In this document: piece by piece, positions 33,279 to 41,663 of the stretch
Position numbering within the stretch: the first letter of the stretch is position 1
How the letters are laid out: every line of letters begins with the position of its first letter
NCBI GenBank assembly: GCA_963643205.1
Contig: CAVIJJ010000002.1
Coordinates: 52,417-116,416, forward strand
Reading direction: 5' to 3'
Length of the DNA: 64,000 nt
Origin: Phil1 sp963643205
GTDB taxonomy: Bacteria; Bacillota; Clostridia; Christensenellales; CAG-138
Position numbers and translations under genes: made by a program
The notes under the pieces: generated by a model
Databases searched by the model: none
Told to the model about the DNA's origin: nothing
The model's input: only the letters and a program-made list of their open reading frames with translations

Positions 33279-34189
33279 GAGGGCCAAAGCTTTTTGAGGG
33301 CGCGCGTGTTGCGCTTATAGCTCCGTCAAGCCCGGTTACCGGCGATGTTGAGGCAAAGCTTGAAAAGGCCGTTAAAACGGCGGAAAAACTGAATCTTATA
33401 CCCGTGCTGTATCCCACCGCCCGCGCGAACCACGGCTATCTTGCCGGCACGGATGCCGAGCGCGCCAAGGATATAAACGATGCTTTTGCCGATAAGGATA
33501 TAAACGGTATATGGTGCCTTCGCGGCGGTTACGGCGCGCATAGGGTACTGCCCCTGCTTGACTATACCACAATTCGCGAAAATCCCAAATTCTTCGGCGG
33601 ATACAGCGACATTACCGCTTATCATATCGCCATCCGTCAGCAGTGCGGCTTTGGCACCTATCATATTGCCATGCCCACGAGCGATAATCTGATAGACGGC
33701 AGCGAGTATACATATAAATACGCTAAGGCCATGCTGTTCGGCGAGGATATAATTTATGAAAATCCTTCCGATGTTGTAGTGAATACGCTTACCGGCGGCA
33801 AGGCGGAGGGCGAGCTTTGCGGCGGTAACCTATCCCTTGTTGCGGCCAGCCTTGGCACGCCCTGGGAAATAGACACGCGCGGCAAGCTGCTGTTCCTTGA
33901 GGATGTTGATGAGCAGCCGTACAGCATAGACCGTATGTTTACTCAGCTTAGGAACGCGGGCAAGTTCGATCTTTGTGCCGGCATCATTATGGGCCAGTAC
34001 ACTCATTGCGAAGCCAAGAAGCCCGAAGGCTCACTTACAATCGAAAATGTGTTTGATGAGCTTATAAAACCCTGCGGTAAGCCCTGCATTACAAACTTTA
34101 TGTGCGGCCATTGCTCACCTACGATGAGCCTGCCTCTCGGCGCCAGGTTTGTGCTTGATGCAGACGCGCGCACGCTGATCGAGAAATAA
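33275..34189 (+). CDS. LD-carboxypeptidase (peptidase S66)
   Basis: S66 enzymes cleave the terminal D-Ala from murein tetrapeptides during cell-wall recycling. The 304-aa protein has the nucleophile Ser in FFGGYSDITAYHIA, the Glu in LLFLEDVDEQPYSIDRMF and the His in CGHCSPTMSLPLGAR. The N-terminal half begins GARVALIAPSSPVTGDVE. No signal peptide, so cytoplasmic. It is the fourth gene of the ireB operon, a possible functional link between envelope-stress signalling and wall recycling. Confidence 0.92.
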   Translation: MRGPKLFEGARVALIAPSSPVTGDVEAKLEKAVKTAEKLNLIPVLYPTARANHGYLAGTDAERAKDINDAFADKDINGIWCLRGGYGAHRVLPLLDYTTIRENPKFFGGYSDITAYHIAIRQQCGFGTYHIAMPTSDNLIDGSEYTYKYAKAMLFGEDIIYENPSDVVVNTLTGGKAEGELCGGNLSLVAASLGTPWEIDTRGKLLFLEDVDEQPYSIDRMFTQLRNAGKFDLCAGIIMGQYTHCEAKKPEGSLTIENVFDELIKPCGKPCITNFMCGHCSPTMSLPLGARFVLDADARTLIEK

Positions 34190-34253
34190 TGTAAAAGAAT
34201 ACAAATTGTCGTTAAGAAGTTATAAAGAAACACGCTGAAAGCGTTATAACGAA

Positions 34254-34321
34254 GCCCCGGACCGAAGCGGAACATTGCATTATACAAAATGCACGCTGCA
34301 AAATCGTCCGGGGCGTTTTTA
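34254..34321 (+). terminator. Large terminator after the LD-carboxypeptidase gene
   Basis: GCCCCGGAC (34254-34262) pairs with GTCCGGGGC (34306-34314), with an inner hairpin (TGCATT/AATGCA-like) in the 43-nt loop, followed by GTTTTT. The rest of the 34190-34549 gap holds A/T-rich sequence and the NhaC promoter, with no gene seen. Confidence 0.82.
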
Positions 34322-34483
34322 TGCCGTAAAAGCAGGAAAATGGCCAAAATAATCGGGTTTACATAACATTGTCAATCGGCGAACAAACAATTTTGCAGGA
34401 TGACAGGCACAATATTGCAAGAATAATTTCATAACGGTTTCTTAACGGCCGTGTTCAAATGTTCATATTTTTCTCACAATTGC

Positions 34484-34512
34484 TTGACGATGGGGTCAAA
34501 ATCATCTAAAAT
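34484..34512 (+). promoter_or_regulatory. Sigma-A promoter of the NhaC-type antiporter gene
   Basis: TTGACG (34484-34489) and TAAAAT (34507-34512) are spaced by exactly 17 nt, placing transcription start about 30 nt before the ATG. Confidence 0.72.
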
Positions 34513-34549
34513 TGTACTACACTCAAATCTACAAGGAGGATCCCATCTC

Positions 34550-36286
34550 ATGGACAAAAAAGGTACAAAGATCGCCTATTTTGTAGCCTGTGCCGTATTC
34601 GTGGTACTGCTTATAGTACTCGGTATCAGCTATAAGGACGCAGCGCTGCCCGTCTTCGACGGTGAAGAGGCAGCTACTCCCTTTGCAGGAACTTTCTGGT
34701 CCCTGCTGCCGCCTATCGTGGCTATCGTGCTCGCACTCATAAGCAAGGAAGTTTATTCTTCCCTCTTCCTTGGCTGCCTTGTCGGTGCGCTGCTCTATAC
34801 TCAGTTCAATCCCTGGAACACACTGGTTGAGCTGGTAGGCGCGAACTACGGTATCGTCTCCGTTCTGGCGGATAGCTACAACATGGGCATCATCGTGTTC
34901 CTGGTAGTTCTCGGCATAATGGTTGACCTGATGAACAAGGGCGGCGGCAGTGAGGCGTTCGGCCGCTGGGCGAAGAAAGCGGTTAAGAGCCGCTGCCAGG
35001 CTCAGCTGCTCACCACTCTTCTCGGCGTTCTGATATTCATCGACGACTATTTCAACTGCCTTACCGTCGGTGCCGTTATGCGCCCCGTTACTGAGAGCCA
35101 CAAAATCAGCCGCGCGAAGCTGGCGTATATAATCGACGCCACCGCCGCTCCGGTTTGCATGATCGCTCCCGTTTCTTCCTGGGCCGCCGCTATCTCCGGT
35201 TATGTAACCACCGCCGATATAAACGGTATCGAGCTGTTCATCAAGCAGATCCCCTGGAACTATTACTGCCTGCTGACCATACTGATGATGGTTGTTATCA
35301 GCCTTATCAACCTGGACTTCGGCCCCATGCTCAAGCATGAGTACAACGCTCAGGTTAAGGACGATCTGTTCACCACTCCCGAGCGTCCCTTCGAAGGCGC
35401 TGACGATTACGAAAAGCCCGCGAACGGCAAGTCCTCAATCCTTGACCTGCTGCTCCCCGTTGCCGTACTTATAATCGTCTGCATAATCGGTCTGGTTTAC
35501 TCCGGCGGTTACTTTGATGCCGAAAGCGAAAGCTATCAGCAGTTCGCCGTCGCGTTCTCCAATGCTGACGCGGGCGTTGCTCTTGCCCTTGGCGGCCTGA
35601 TCGCGCTGATATTCACCTTCATCTATTTCTGGATTCGCGGTGCCTTCACCTTTGAAAAGTCCATGGAGAGCATTCCTCAGGGCTTCATCCAGATGATCGC
35701 TCCTATACTGATACTGACCTTTGCCTGGACTCTGTGCTCCTTCACCCGTTACGCCATGTATTCCGCCGAATTCGTTAAGGCTGCCATGGCCAACGCCGGC
35801 GAGCTCAAGAACTTCCTGCCCTGCGTCATATTCATTATCGGTGCCGCCATCGGCTTCGCTACCGGTACTTCCTGGGGCACCATCGGCATAATGGCTCCTA
35901 TCGTAGTCTCCGTATTTGACTACGCCGTAGAGCCCACCCTCTGCACCATCGGTCTTGCGGCTGCTTGCTCCGGCGGCGTTATGGGCGACCATTGCTCCCC
36001 CATTTCCGATACCACCATCATGGCTTCCGCGGGCGCGCACTGCTTCCATCTGAACCACGTGTTCACTCAGCTGCCCTACGCGCTGACCGTTACCGGCGTT
36101 GCGTTCGTAAGCTTCATACTGGCCGGTCTTATCCAGAGTGTTTGGGTTAACCTGGCTATCGCCGTCATACTCATGATAGGCACCCTGCTCGTAATCAAGA
36201 CCATCGTAAACAAGAAGCATGCCGGCATGTTCGCCGAAATGGACGCTGCCTGCAAGCGCCTTGCAGAGTCTAAGAAGAACGCGTAA
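34550..36286 (+). CDS. NhaC-family Na+/H+ antiporter
   Basis: The start at 34550 (AAGGAGGA upstream) gives 578 aa with about twelve or more helices. The NhaC-type signature segments are LIFIDDYFNCLTVGAVMRPV, GTSWGTIGIMAPIVVSVF, and GDHCSPISDTTIMASAGA. The protein would export Na+ (or organic cations) in exchange for protons. Codon use in this gene (many GGT, CTG, ATC codons) differs mildly from its ATA-rich neighbours, as is usual for strongly expressed genes. It is monocistronic, with a promoter and terminator. Confidence 0.92.
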   Translation: MDKKGTKIAYFVACAVFVVLLIVLGISYKDAALPVFDGEEAATPFAGTFWSLLPPIVAIVLALISKEVYSSLFLGCLVGALLYTQFNPWNTLVELVGANYGIVSVLADSYNMGIIVFLVVLGIMVDLMNKGGGSEAFGRWAKKAVKSRCQAQLLTTLLGVLIFIDDYFNCLTVGAVMRPVTESHKISRAKLAYIIDATAAPVCMIAPVSSWAAAISGYVTTADINGIELFIKQIPWNYYCLLTILMMVVISLINLDFGPMLKHEYNAQVKDDLFTTPERPFEGADDYEKPANGKSSILDLLLPVAVLIIVCIIGLVYSGGYFDAESESYQQFAVAFSNADAGVALALGGLIALIFTFIYFWIRGAFTFEKSMESIPQGFIQMIAPILILTFAWTLCSFTRYAMYSAEFVKAAMANAGELKNFLPCVIFIIGAAIGFATGTSWGTIGIMAPIVVSVFDYAVEPTLCTIGLAAACSGGVMGDHCSPISDTTIMASAGAHCFHLNHVFTQLPYALTVTGVAFVSFILAGLIQSVWVNLAIAVILMIGTLLVIKTIVNKKHAGMFAEMDAACKRLAESKKNA

Positions 36287-36320
36287 TTCAATTTGATGAA
36301 TTGAACTAAATCCATCCTTG

Positions 36321-36353
36321 GACCGCACCCCGAACCGGGTGCGGTTCTTTTTT
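36321..36353 (+). terminator. Terminator of the NhaC-type antiporter gene
   Basis: A perfect 9-bp stem ACCGCACCC/GGGTGCGGT with a 6-nt loop is followed by TCTTTTTT. Confidence 0.9.
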
Positions 36354-36439
36354 ACGCCGTTTTTTTATTCCGTGACAAAAGAAAACATACATGTTATAAT
36401 TCATATATCAAATCCGATTTCGTTCTAAGGAGATTTATA

Positions 36440-36859
36440 ATGGGAAATAGTTCCGGAGTTGCTGTTTTTATATTCCAGGCGTTGCTTGCTTTGTTCGCGT
36501 TTTTTGTAACCGCGCCGATGACGCTTAATACAATCAGCCTTTTCGGCGTGCAGAAGCGTTTCGCGCAGGAGATGATACAGCTTGGCGTTGTAAAAGAGAG
36601 CGATGTTAAAAACATGCAGCCCAAAAAACAGATTGTGGGAATCGTGATAGCGCTTGTCGTGTTCGGCGCGTTGTGCTATTCCTGCTATCGCACGGCGCCA
36701 ATGGGCTATATTTGCGGCGGCGTGCCGCTTCTTGCCGGCATTTGGAAATACCGTAACATTCTTGAAATGAACAACCTTACTGTTAAGCGTTTCAAAAACA
36801 CTTACAAGGATTGCATGAATACCAAAAAATACAACGAGTATGTAAGAACTCACTTTTGA
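36440..36859 (+). CDS. Small integral membrane protein of unknown function
   Basis: The 139-aa protein has an N-terminal helix (about 8-30), a hydrophilic middle with a FGVQKRFAQEMIQLGVVKES segment, one or two further helices (about 66-100) and a basic C-terminal tail. I do not recognise the family. AAGGAG precedes the ATG, and a terminator follows. It stands alone between the NhaC gene and rpsB, so context gives no functional hint. Confidence 0.72.
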   Translation: MGNSSGVAVFIFQALLALFAFFVTAPMTLNTISLFGVQKRFAQEMIQLGVVKESDVKNMQPKKQIVGIVIALVVFGALCYSCYRTAPMGYICGGVPLLAGIWKYRNILEMNNLTVKRFKNTYKDCMNTKKYNEYVRTHF

Positions 36860-36875
36860 TTAAAAACTGTAGGTC

Positions 36876-36903
36876 GAGCGGGCAAATACAGCCCGCTCTT
36901 TCT
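36876..36903 (+). terminator. Terminator of the small membrane protein gene
   Basis: GAGCGGGC (36876-36883) pairs with GCCCGCTC (36891-36898), followed by TTTCT. Confidence 0.85.
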
Positions 36904-36913
36904 ATATTTTTTG

Positions 36914-36942
36914 TTGCAAAGCAAAGTTTGGTGTGATATAAT
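36914..36942 (+). promoter_or_regulatory. Sigma-A promoter of rpsB-tsf
   Basis: TTGCAA (36914-36919) and a perfect TATAAT (36937-36942) are separated by 17 nt. The predicted transcript begins near 36949 and carries a 140-nt leader. Confidence 0.72.
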
Positions 36943-36949
36943 CCACAAG

Positions 36950-37087
36950 GTGCGTTTAATGGAATGGCGCGCCCGCGTAAAAGTGAATCATTACGCACCC
37001 ATGCGGACCTGCAGGCTCGTGCCCGATGCGTCGGGTTGCCCGGTGGGGATGATGCGTGGGGAGGATAAAAAACGAGGAGGTTTTTTT
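36950..37087 (+). promoter_or_regulatory. Structured rpsB leader, candidate S2 autoregulatory RNA
   Basis: The first half folds by GGTGCGT (near 36949) pairing with ACGCACC (near 37000). The second half has an outer CCATGC/GCGTGG pairing around a CCCGA-TGCG-TCGGG hairpin. It ends just before the rpsB ribosome binding site (GAGGAGG). Long structured leaders ahead of rpsB commonly mediate feedback by S2. The assignment to that role here is inference. Confidence 0.45.
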
Positions 37088-37825
37088 ATGTCTGTTATTT
37101 CCATGAAGCAGTTGCTTGAAGCCGGTGTGCACTTTGGCCACCAGACCCGTCGTTGGAACCCGAAGATGAAGGAATACATCTTCACCGAGCGCAACGGCAT
37201 CTACATTATCGACCTGCAGAAAACCGTTAAGAAGATCGACGAAGCTTATTACTTCATCCGCGATCTGGCTATGGAAGGCGGCACCGTGCTGTTCGTAGGC
37301 ACCAAGAAGCAGGCCCAGGAGTCCATTGAGCAGGAAGCCAAGCGCTGCGAAATGTTCTATGTCAACCAGCGTTGGCTGGGCGGCATGCTGACTAACTTCA
37401 AGACCATTCAGAGCCGTATCAACAAGCTGCGCAAGATCGAGAAGATGGAAGCCGATGGCGACTTTGATCTGCTGCCCAAGAAGGAAGTTATCCAGCTCAA
37501 GGCCGAGCAGGAGAAGCTTGAGAAGAACCTTGGCGGTATCAAGGAAATGAAGAAGCTGCCCTCCGCTCTGTTCGTGGTTGACCCCCGCAAGGAGCACATT
37601 GCCATTCTCGAGGCCAAGGCTCTTGGCATCCCCGTGGTTGCCATAGTTGATACCAACTGCGATCCCGATGAGGCTGATTACCCCATCCCCGGCAACGACG
37701 ATGCTATCCGCGCCGTCAAGCTGATCGCTTCCAAGATCGCCGATGCAGTGCTTGAAGGCAGGCAGGGCGAGCAGATGACCGACGAGGCCATTGAAGAAGC
37801 GGCTACCGAAGAGGAAGATTTTTAA
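37088..37825 (+). CDS. rpsB: 30S ribosomal protein S2
   Basis: The start at 37088 (GAGGAGG upstream) gives 245 aa. It begins MSVISMKQLLEAGVHFGHQT, with RRWNPKMKEYIFTERNGIYI, VNQRWLGGMLTNFKTIQSR and PVVAIVDTNCDPDEADYPIP as in all S2 proteins. A 59-residue in-frame extension upstream lies in the leader RNA and is not conserved. It is the first gene of the rpsB-tsf operon. The acidic tail is common in S2. Confidence 0.98.
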   Translation: MSVISMKQLLEAGVHFGHQTRRWNPKMKEYIFTERNGIYIIDLQKTVKKIDEAYYFIRDLAMEGGTVLFVGTKKQAQESIEQEAKRCEMFYVNQRWLGGMLTNFKTIQSRINKLRKIEKMEADGDFDLLPKKEVIQLKAEQEKLEKNLGGIKEMKKLPSALFVVDPRKEHIAILEAKALGIPVVAIVDTNCDPDEADYPIPGNDDAIRAVKLIASKIADAVLEGRQGEQMTDEAIEEAATEEEDF

Positions 37826-37864
37826 TCAATCAGCCGAGCGCATATTTTAGGAGGAAAATAAGTT

Positions 37865-38518
37865 ATGTTTACTGCGAAAGACGTAATGTCCCTGCGTGAG
37901 ATGAGCGGCGCCGGCATGATGGACTGCAAGCGCGCGCTTGTTGAAACCGATGGCGATATGGATAAGGCCATGGAGTACCTGCGCGAGAAGAGCCTTGCGG
38001 CTACCGCCAAGAAGGCTTCCCGCATTGCTGCCGAGGGTATCGTTGATTCTTATATCCACATGGGCGGCAGGATCGGCGTTCTGCTCGAGGTCAACTGCGA
38101 AACCGACTTCGTTGCCAAGACCGATGATTTCAAGCAGCTGGTACATGATATAGCCATGCACATCGCGGCTTCCAACCCCACCTATGTTTCCAAGGACCAG
38201 GTTGACCAGGCCGAGATCGAGCACGAGAAGAAGATACTGCGTGAGCAGGCCATGAACGAGCCCAAGCCCAAGCCCGCCGCCATTATCGACAAGATGGTCG
38301 AAGGCCGTATCGAGAAGTACTACAAGGAAGTTTGCCTGCTTGAGCAGCCCTTCGTAAAGGATCCCGATAAGACCGTTGGTGAGATGGTAAGCGCCGCTGT
38401 CGCCAAGATTGGTGAAAAGATCAGCGTCCGCCGCTTCGTCCGTTACGAGATGGGCGAAGGCCTTGCCAAGAGGCAGGATAACTTCGCCGAAGAAGTTATG
38501 GGCCAGATGAAGAAATAA
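37865..38518 (+). CDS. tsf: Elongation factor Ts
   Basis: EF-Ts is the guanine nucleotide exchange factor for EF-Tu. The 217-aa protein starts MFTAKDVMSLREMSGAGMMD, with CKRALVETDGDMDKAMEYLR and the core RIGVLLEVNCETDFVAK. It is the short form: the single core subdomain with the C-terminal GEGLAKRQDNFAEEVMGQMK. AGGAGG precedes the ATG. It follows rpsB in the universal order. Confidence 0.97.
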   Translation: MFTAKDVMSLREMSGAGMMDCKRALVETDGDMDKAMEYLREKSLAATAKKASRIAAEGIVDSYIHMGGRIGVLLEVNCETDFVAKTDDFKQLVHDIAMHIAASNPTYVSKDQVDQAEIEHEKKILREQAMNEPKPKPAAIIDKMVEGRIEKYYKEVCLLEQPFVKDPDKTVGEMVSAAVAKIGEKISVRRFVRYEMGEGLAKRQDNFAEEVMGQMKK

Positions 38519-38530
38519 TTAAGCTGATAA

Positions 38531-38559
38531 AAGGGGACGTTATTTGACGTTCCCTTTTT
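38531..38559 (+). terminator. Terminator between tsf and pyrH
   Basis: AAGGGGACGT (38531-38540) pairs with ACGTTCCCTT (38547-38556, one wobble), ending in TTTTT. It separates rpsB-tsf from the pyrH run, perhaps only partly since pyrH starts 26 nt later. Confidence 0.82.
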
Positions 38560-38585
38560 GTATATAATCACCAAAGGAGAAAGAA

Positions 38586-39281
38586 ATGCTTAAATATAAG
38601 CGTGTGTCACTTAAGCTGTCCGGCGAGGCAATGGGCGGCGGCAAAACAATAGATTTCGATGCCGTTTCGGCAATCGCCAACGAGATAAAAACGCTTGTCC
38701 AGGCCGGCGTAGAGGTCGGCGTTACAATAGGCGCGGGCAATATATGGCGCGGCAGAAGCGGCGGCAGTATGGACAGGAACCGCGCGGATCAGATGGGCAT
38801 GCTCGCAACAACCATAAACTGCATGGCCATGGAAGCGGCACTGAAGGAGGTTGGCGTTGAAACAGAGGTACTTTCAACGCTGCATATGCCCTCCGTCTGC
38901 GATGATTTTTCCGCCGAAAAGGCCGTAAACGCAATGAAGCAGGGCAAGGTTTGTCTTTTCGCCTGCGGCACCGGAAGGCCGTTTTTCTCAACCGATACGG
39001 CAGCCGCGCTTAAGGCCGCGGAAATTTATGCCGACGCGCTCGTGCTTGCCAAGAATGTGGACGGCGTATACAGTGCCGACCCGAATAAGGATAAATCCGC
39101 CGTAAAATACAGCCATCTTTCCTATCAGCAGGTTATAGAGCAAAACCTTCAGGCAACCGATCTTACCGCCATAACCCTTTGCAAGGAGCAGAAAATTCCC
39201 GTTGTTGTCTGCGCTCTTAAGCAGGAGGGGGCCATCCTTAAGGCAATTAAGGGCGAGGATGTTGGTACTATCATTGACTAA
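38586..39281 (+). CDS. pyrH: Uridylate kinase
   Basis: PyrH phosphorylates UMP to UDP and is hexameric and GTP-regulated in bacteria. The 231-aa amino-acid-kinase-fold protein has YKRVSLKLSGEAMGGGKTID, VGVTIGAGNIWRGRSGG and FFSTDTAAALKAAEIYADAL, with the NVDGVYSADPNKD loop. AAAGGAG precedes the ATG. It stands at the head of the pyrH-frr-uppS-cdsA-dxr-rseP-ispG-polC run. Confidence 0.97.
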   Translation: MLKYKRVSLKLSGEAMGGGKTIDFDAVSAIANEIKTLVQAGVEVGVTIGAGNIWRGRSGGSMDRNRADQMGMLATTINCMAMEAALKEVGVETEVLSTLHMPSVCDDFSAEKAVNAMKQGKVCLFACGTGRPFFSTDTAAALKAAEIYADALVLAKNVDGVYSADPNKDKSAVKYSHLSYQQVIEQNLQATDLTAITLCKEQKIPVVVCALKQEGAILKAIKGEDVGTIID

Positions 39282-39342
39282 GCGGAAGATTTAGCCTAAA
39301 ATATATATTACAAAATTCGAATTAAAGTACGGAGGTATAAAT

Positions 39343-39894
39343 ATGGACGCAATAGAAACCGCAAAAGAAAAAATGGGCAAAACCATTGCCGTGCTGCAAA
39401 GAGAGCTCAGCTCACTCAGGGCTGGCCGCGCGAACGCACAGGTGCTTGACCGCATAATGGTTGACTATTATGGCACGCCCACCCCCGTTAACCAGGTTGG
39501 CAACATTTCCTCTCCCGAGGCCAGGATGCTTGTTATAACCCCTTATGATCCTTCTGTGCTCAATCCTTTGGAAAAAGCCATACAGAAGTCCGATATTGGC
39601 ATTAACCCCTCAAACGACGGCAAGTGCATCCGCCTTATATTCCCGGTACTTACCGAGGAAAGGCGTAAGGAACTGGCCAAGACCATCCAGAAAAAGGGTG
39701 AGGAAGCAAAGGTGGCTATCCGCTCCATTCGCCGCGACGCTATAGAGCAGATTAAAAAGGCTCAGAAGGACAGCGAGATTACCGAGGACGATCGCAAGAA
39801 ACTTGAGGAGCAGGCCCAGAAGCTGACCGATAGCCATATTAAGGATATAGACAAGATCATTAACGAAAAGCAGCAGGAGATAATGCAGGTTTGA
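39343..39894 (+). CDS. frr: Ribosome recycling factor
   Basis: Frr splits post-termination ribosomes together with EF-G. The 183-aa protein contains ELSSLRAGRANAQVLDRIMV, DYYGTPTPVNQVGNISSPEA and GEEAKVAIRSIRRDAIEQIK. Length and motifs are standard. CGGAGG precedes the ATG. It overlaps the next small gene by 4 nt. Confidence 0.97.
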   Translation: MDAIETAKEKMGKTIAVLQRELSSLRAGRANAQVLDRIMVDYYGTPTPVNQVGNISSPEARMLVITPYDPSVLNPLEKAIQKSDIGINPSNDGKCIRLIFPVLTEERRKELAKTIQKKGEEAKVAIRSIRRDAIEQIKKAQKDSEITEDDRKKLEEQAQKLTDSHIKDIDKIINEKQQEIMQV

Positions 39895-40097
39895 GGAACG
39901 TAGAGGGCCTTGAACTTTCATTGGCTGTAGCCGCGCTTGAATCGGAGGGTATGGCGGTAAAAACCATTGAGGTATCCAGCCGAAAGGGCGTGAACGGAAA
40001 CGAGCGGCGCGTAGTGCGCGCCAGACAAACGGGCGAAAACAGCGCGGAATTAACATATGCCGTTTTCAAAACGAGCGTAGACGCGCCGGAGGATTAA
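39891..40097 (+). CDS. Small protein with PASTA-like fold pattern, between frr and uppS
   Basis: A 68-residue frame begins at TTG 39891, overlapping the frr stop by 4 nt (TTGA), and ends 3 nt before uppS. The pattern VEGLELSLAVAALESEGMAV recalls the start of PASTA modules (hydrophobic-G-x-x-x-x-x-A-x-x-L-x-x-x-G). The rest (RRVVRARQTGENSAELTYAV) fits the second half. No signal peptide or anchor is present. A ribosome binding site in frr (AGGAG) is within range. I do not recognise an assigned function; co-translation with frr and uppS supports a real gene. Confidence 0.65.
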   Translation: MRNVEGLELSLAVAALESEGMAVKTIEVSSRKGVNGNERRVVRARQTGENSAELTYAVFKTSVDAPED

Positions 40098-40100
40098 AAA

Positions 40101-40847
40101 TTGACAGAGGCTGAATTGGATGCCCTGCGCAACACGCTTTCGCCCCTGCCCAAACACGTTGGCATTATAATGGACGGCAACGGCCGATACGCCACAAGGC
40201 GCGGCCTGCCGCGTTCCATGGGCCACAGGGCGGGAACGGAGCGGCTGAGGGGGATTATTAAGCTCAGCAGCGATTTGGGCATAGAGGCTCTTTCCCTCTA
40301 TGCCTTTTCCACCGAAAATTGGAAAAGACCAAAGCTGGAGGTGGATACGCTGTTCGCGCTCTTTATGGAGTATTTCACAAAAGAGGTAGAAGATCTTCAT
40401 AAAAACAACGTTGCCATAAGGGCTATGGGCGATATTGCCGCCCTGCCCGAAAAGGTTTATTCAGAGTGCCTTGCGGCAATGGAAAAAACCAAGAATAATA
40501 CGGGACTTAAGCTTAACATAGCCCTGAATTACGGCAGCCGCGCGGAAACGGTGAACGCCGTTAAAAGCATAGCGCGGGACGTAAAAGAGGGCAGGCTTGA
40601 TATAAACGACATAGACGATGAATGCCTCATGGGTCGGCTGTACTCAAAAGGGCTCAGCAACATTGACCTTGTTATAAGAACGGGCGGTGAAAAGCGGCTT
40701 TCCAATTTTATGCTGCTGCAGAGCGCGTATGCGGAGCTGGTTTTTACGGATACGCTTTGGCCTGAATTCAGTGATGAATGCTATATCGCCGCGCTTAACG
40801 AATTCGCGCACAGAAACAGACGATACGGCGGATTGGACGGAAAATGA
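40101..40847 (+). CDS. uppS: Isoprenyl transferase (undecaprenyl diphosphate synthase)
   Basis: UppS builds the C55 lipid carrier for cell-wall synthesis. The start is TTG at 40101, set by a GGAGGA site 7 nt upstream, giving 248 aa. The catalytic Asp motif is GIIMDGNGRYATRRGLPR with HRAGTERLRG. FSTENWKRP follows, and the C-terminal motif is RTGGEKRLSNFMLLQSAYAE. The Gly-Gly and Lys in RTGGEKR replace the more usual RTSGEQR. It overlaps cdsA by 4 nt. Confidence 0.96.
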   Translation: MTEAELDALRNTLSPLPKHVGIIMDGNGRYATRRGLPRSMGHRAGTERLRGIIKLSSDLGIEALSLYAFSTENWKRPKLEVDTLFALFMEYFTKEVEDLHKNNVAIRAMGDIAALPEKVYSECLAAMEKTKNNTGLKLNIALNYGSRAETVNAVKSIARDVKEGRLDINDIDDECLMGRLYSKGLSNIDLVIRTGGEKRLSNFMLLQSAYAELVFTDTLWPEFSDECYIAALNEFAHRNRRYGGLDGK

Positions 40848-41656
40848 AGCTTTTGAAAAGAATCGGTGTGGCGGCGGTGCTCATAGCCGTGCTTGCCGCG
40901 GGGCTGTATTTCGGTGGTTGGGTGCTGTGCGCCCTGTTCACCGTAGGCGCCGTAATGGCCGTATACGAAATGGGGAACGCCCTTGCGAAAAAGGAACTTA
41001 GGCCGTTTATGGGGCCGGCGTACATATTCGCCGCGCTTTATTTTGCGGCGTATAAGGTTTTCGGCGGCGCGGGGCTTTGGACGGTCGGCGCGGTATGCGT
41101 GCTGCTTGTGCTTGCGGACAGAATTTTTACCGAGGTAAGAACGGCAGAGGACACCATGGCGTCCGCGTTTGTGCTTGTGTATCCCATGAGCCTTTTTGCC
41201 GCTGTTGCCATGCTTTGTGAATACGGTCAAAATATTGATAAGGGCCGAATCGCCCTGCTTTGCGCTTTTGCCATGCCGCTTATGGGCGATACGCTTGCAT
41301 ATTTCGGTGGCAGGCTTTTCGGCAAGAAAAAGCTTTGCCCGCGCCTTAGTCCCAATAAAACCGTAGCGGGCAGCATATTCGGCTTTATAGGCGGCGGAGT
41401 CGGCGGCGCGCTCGTGTTCCTTTTGCAGAATATATGGAATGCCGGAGCAAGCCTTGCTATGCTTATAATACTTGGTGTGGTGTGCGGCGGCGCCGGTCAG
41501 ATTGGCGATCTTTTCGCGTCAAGCATAAAGCGTTACGCCGGCATAAAGGATTACAGCCGCATATTCAGCGAACATGGCGGCGTTATGGACAGACTGGATA
41601 GTGTTCTATTTTGTGCCCCTATAGTTTACGCTGTGTTCATGGTTGCGGGAGTATAA
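40844..41656 (+). CDS. cdsA: Phosphatidate cytidylyltransferase
   Basis: CdsA makes CDP-diacylglycerol from phosphatidate and CTP in the membrane. The 270-aa protein has about eight helices. The family signature is GDTLAYFGGRLFGKKKLCP ... LSPNKTVAGSIFGFIGG, and the end reads GQIGDLFASSIKRYAGIKDY with the final HGGVMDRLDSVLF. It overlaps uppS by 4 nt. Confidence 0.95.
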   Translation: MKLLKRIGVAAVLIAVLAAGLYFGGWVLCALFTVGAVMAVYEMGNALAKKELRPFMGPAYIFAALYFAAYKVFGGAGLWTVGAVCVLLVLADRIFTEVRTAEDTMASAFVLVYPMSLFAAVAMLCEYGQNIDKGRIALLCAFAMPLMGDTLAYFGGRLFGKKKLCPRLSPNKTVAGSIFGFIGGGVGGALVFLLQNIWNAGASLAMLIILGVVCGGAGQIGDLFASSIKRYAGIKDYSRIFSEHGGVMDRLDSVLFCAPIVYAVFMVAGV

Positions 41657-41663
41657 TATATCT

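Noticed and set aside
35435..36328. Minus-strand frame opposite the NhaC gene (297 aa)
   Set aside because: Hydrophilic, unrecognisable and fully antisense to a well-supported transporter.
37865..38518. Truncated EF-Ts
   Set aside because: 217 aa is short relative to E. coli, but single-core short forms are known and the N- and C-terminal motifs are present, so it is complete.
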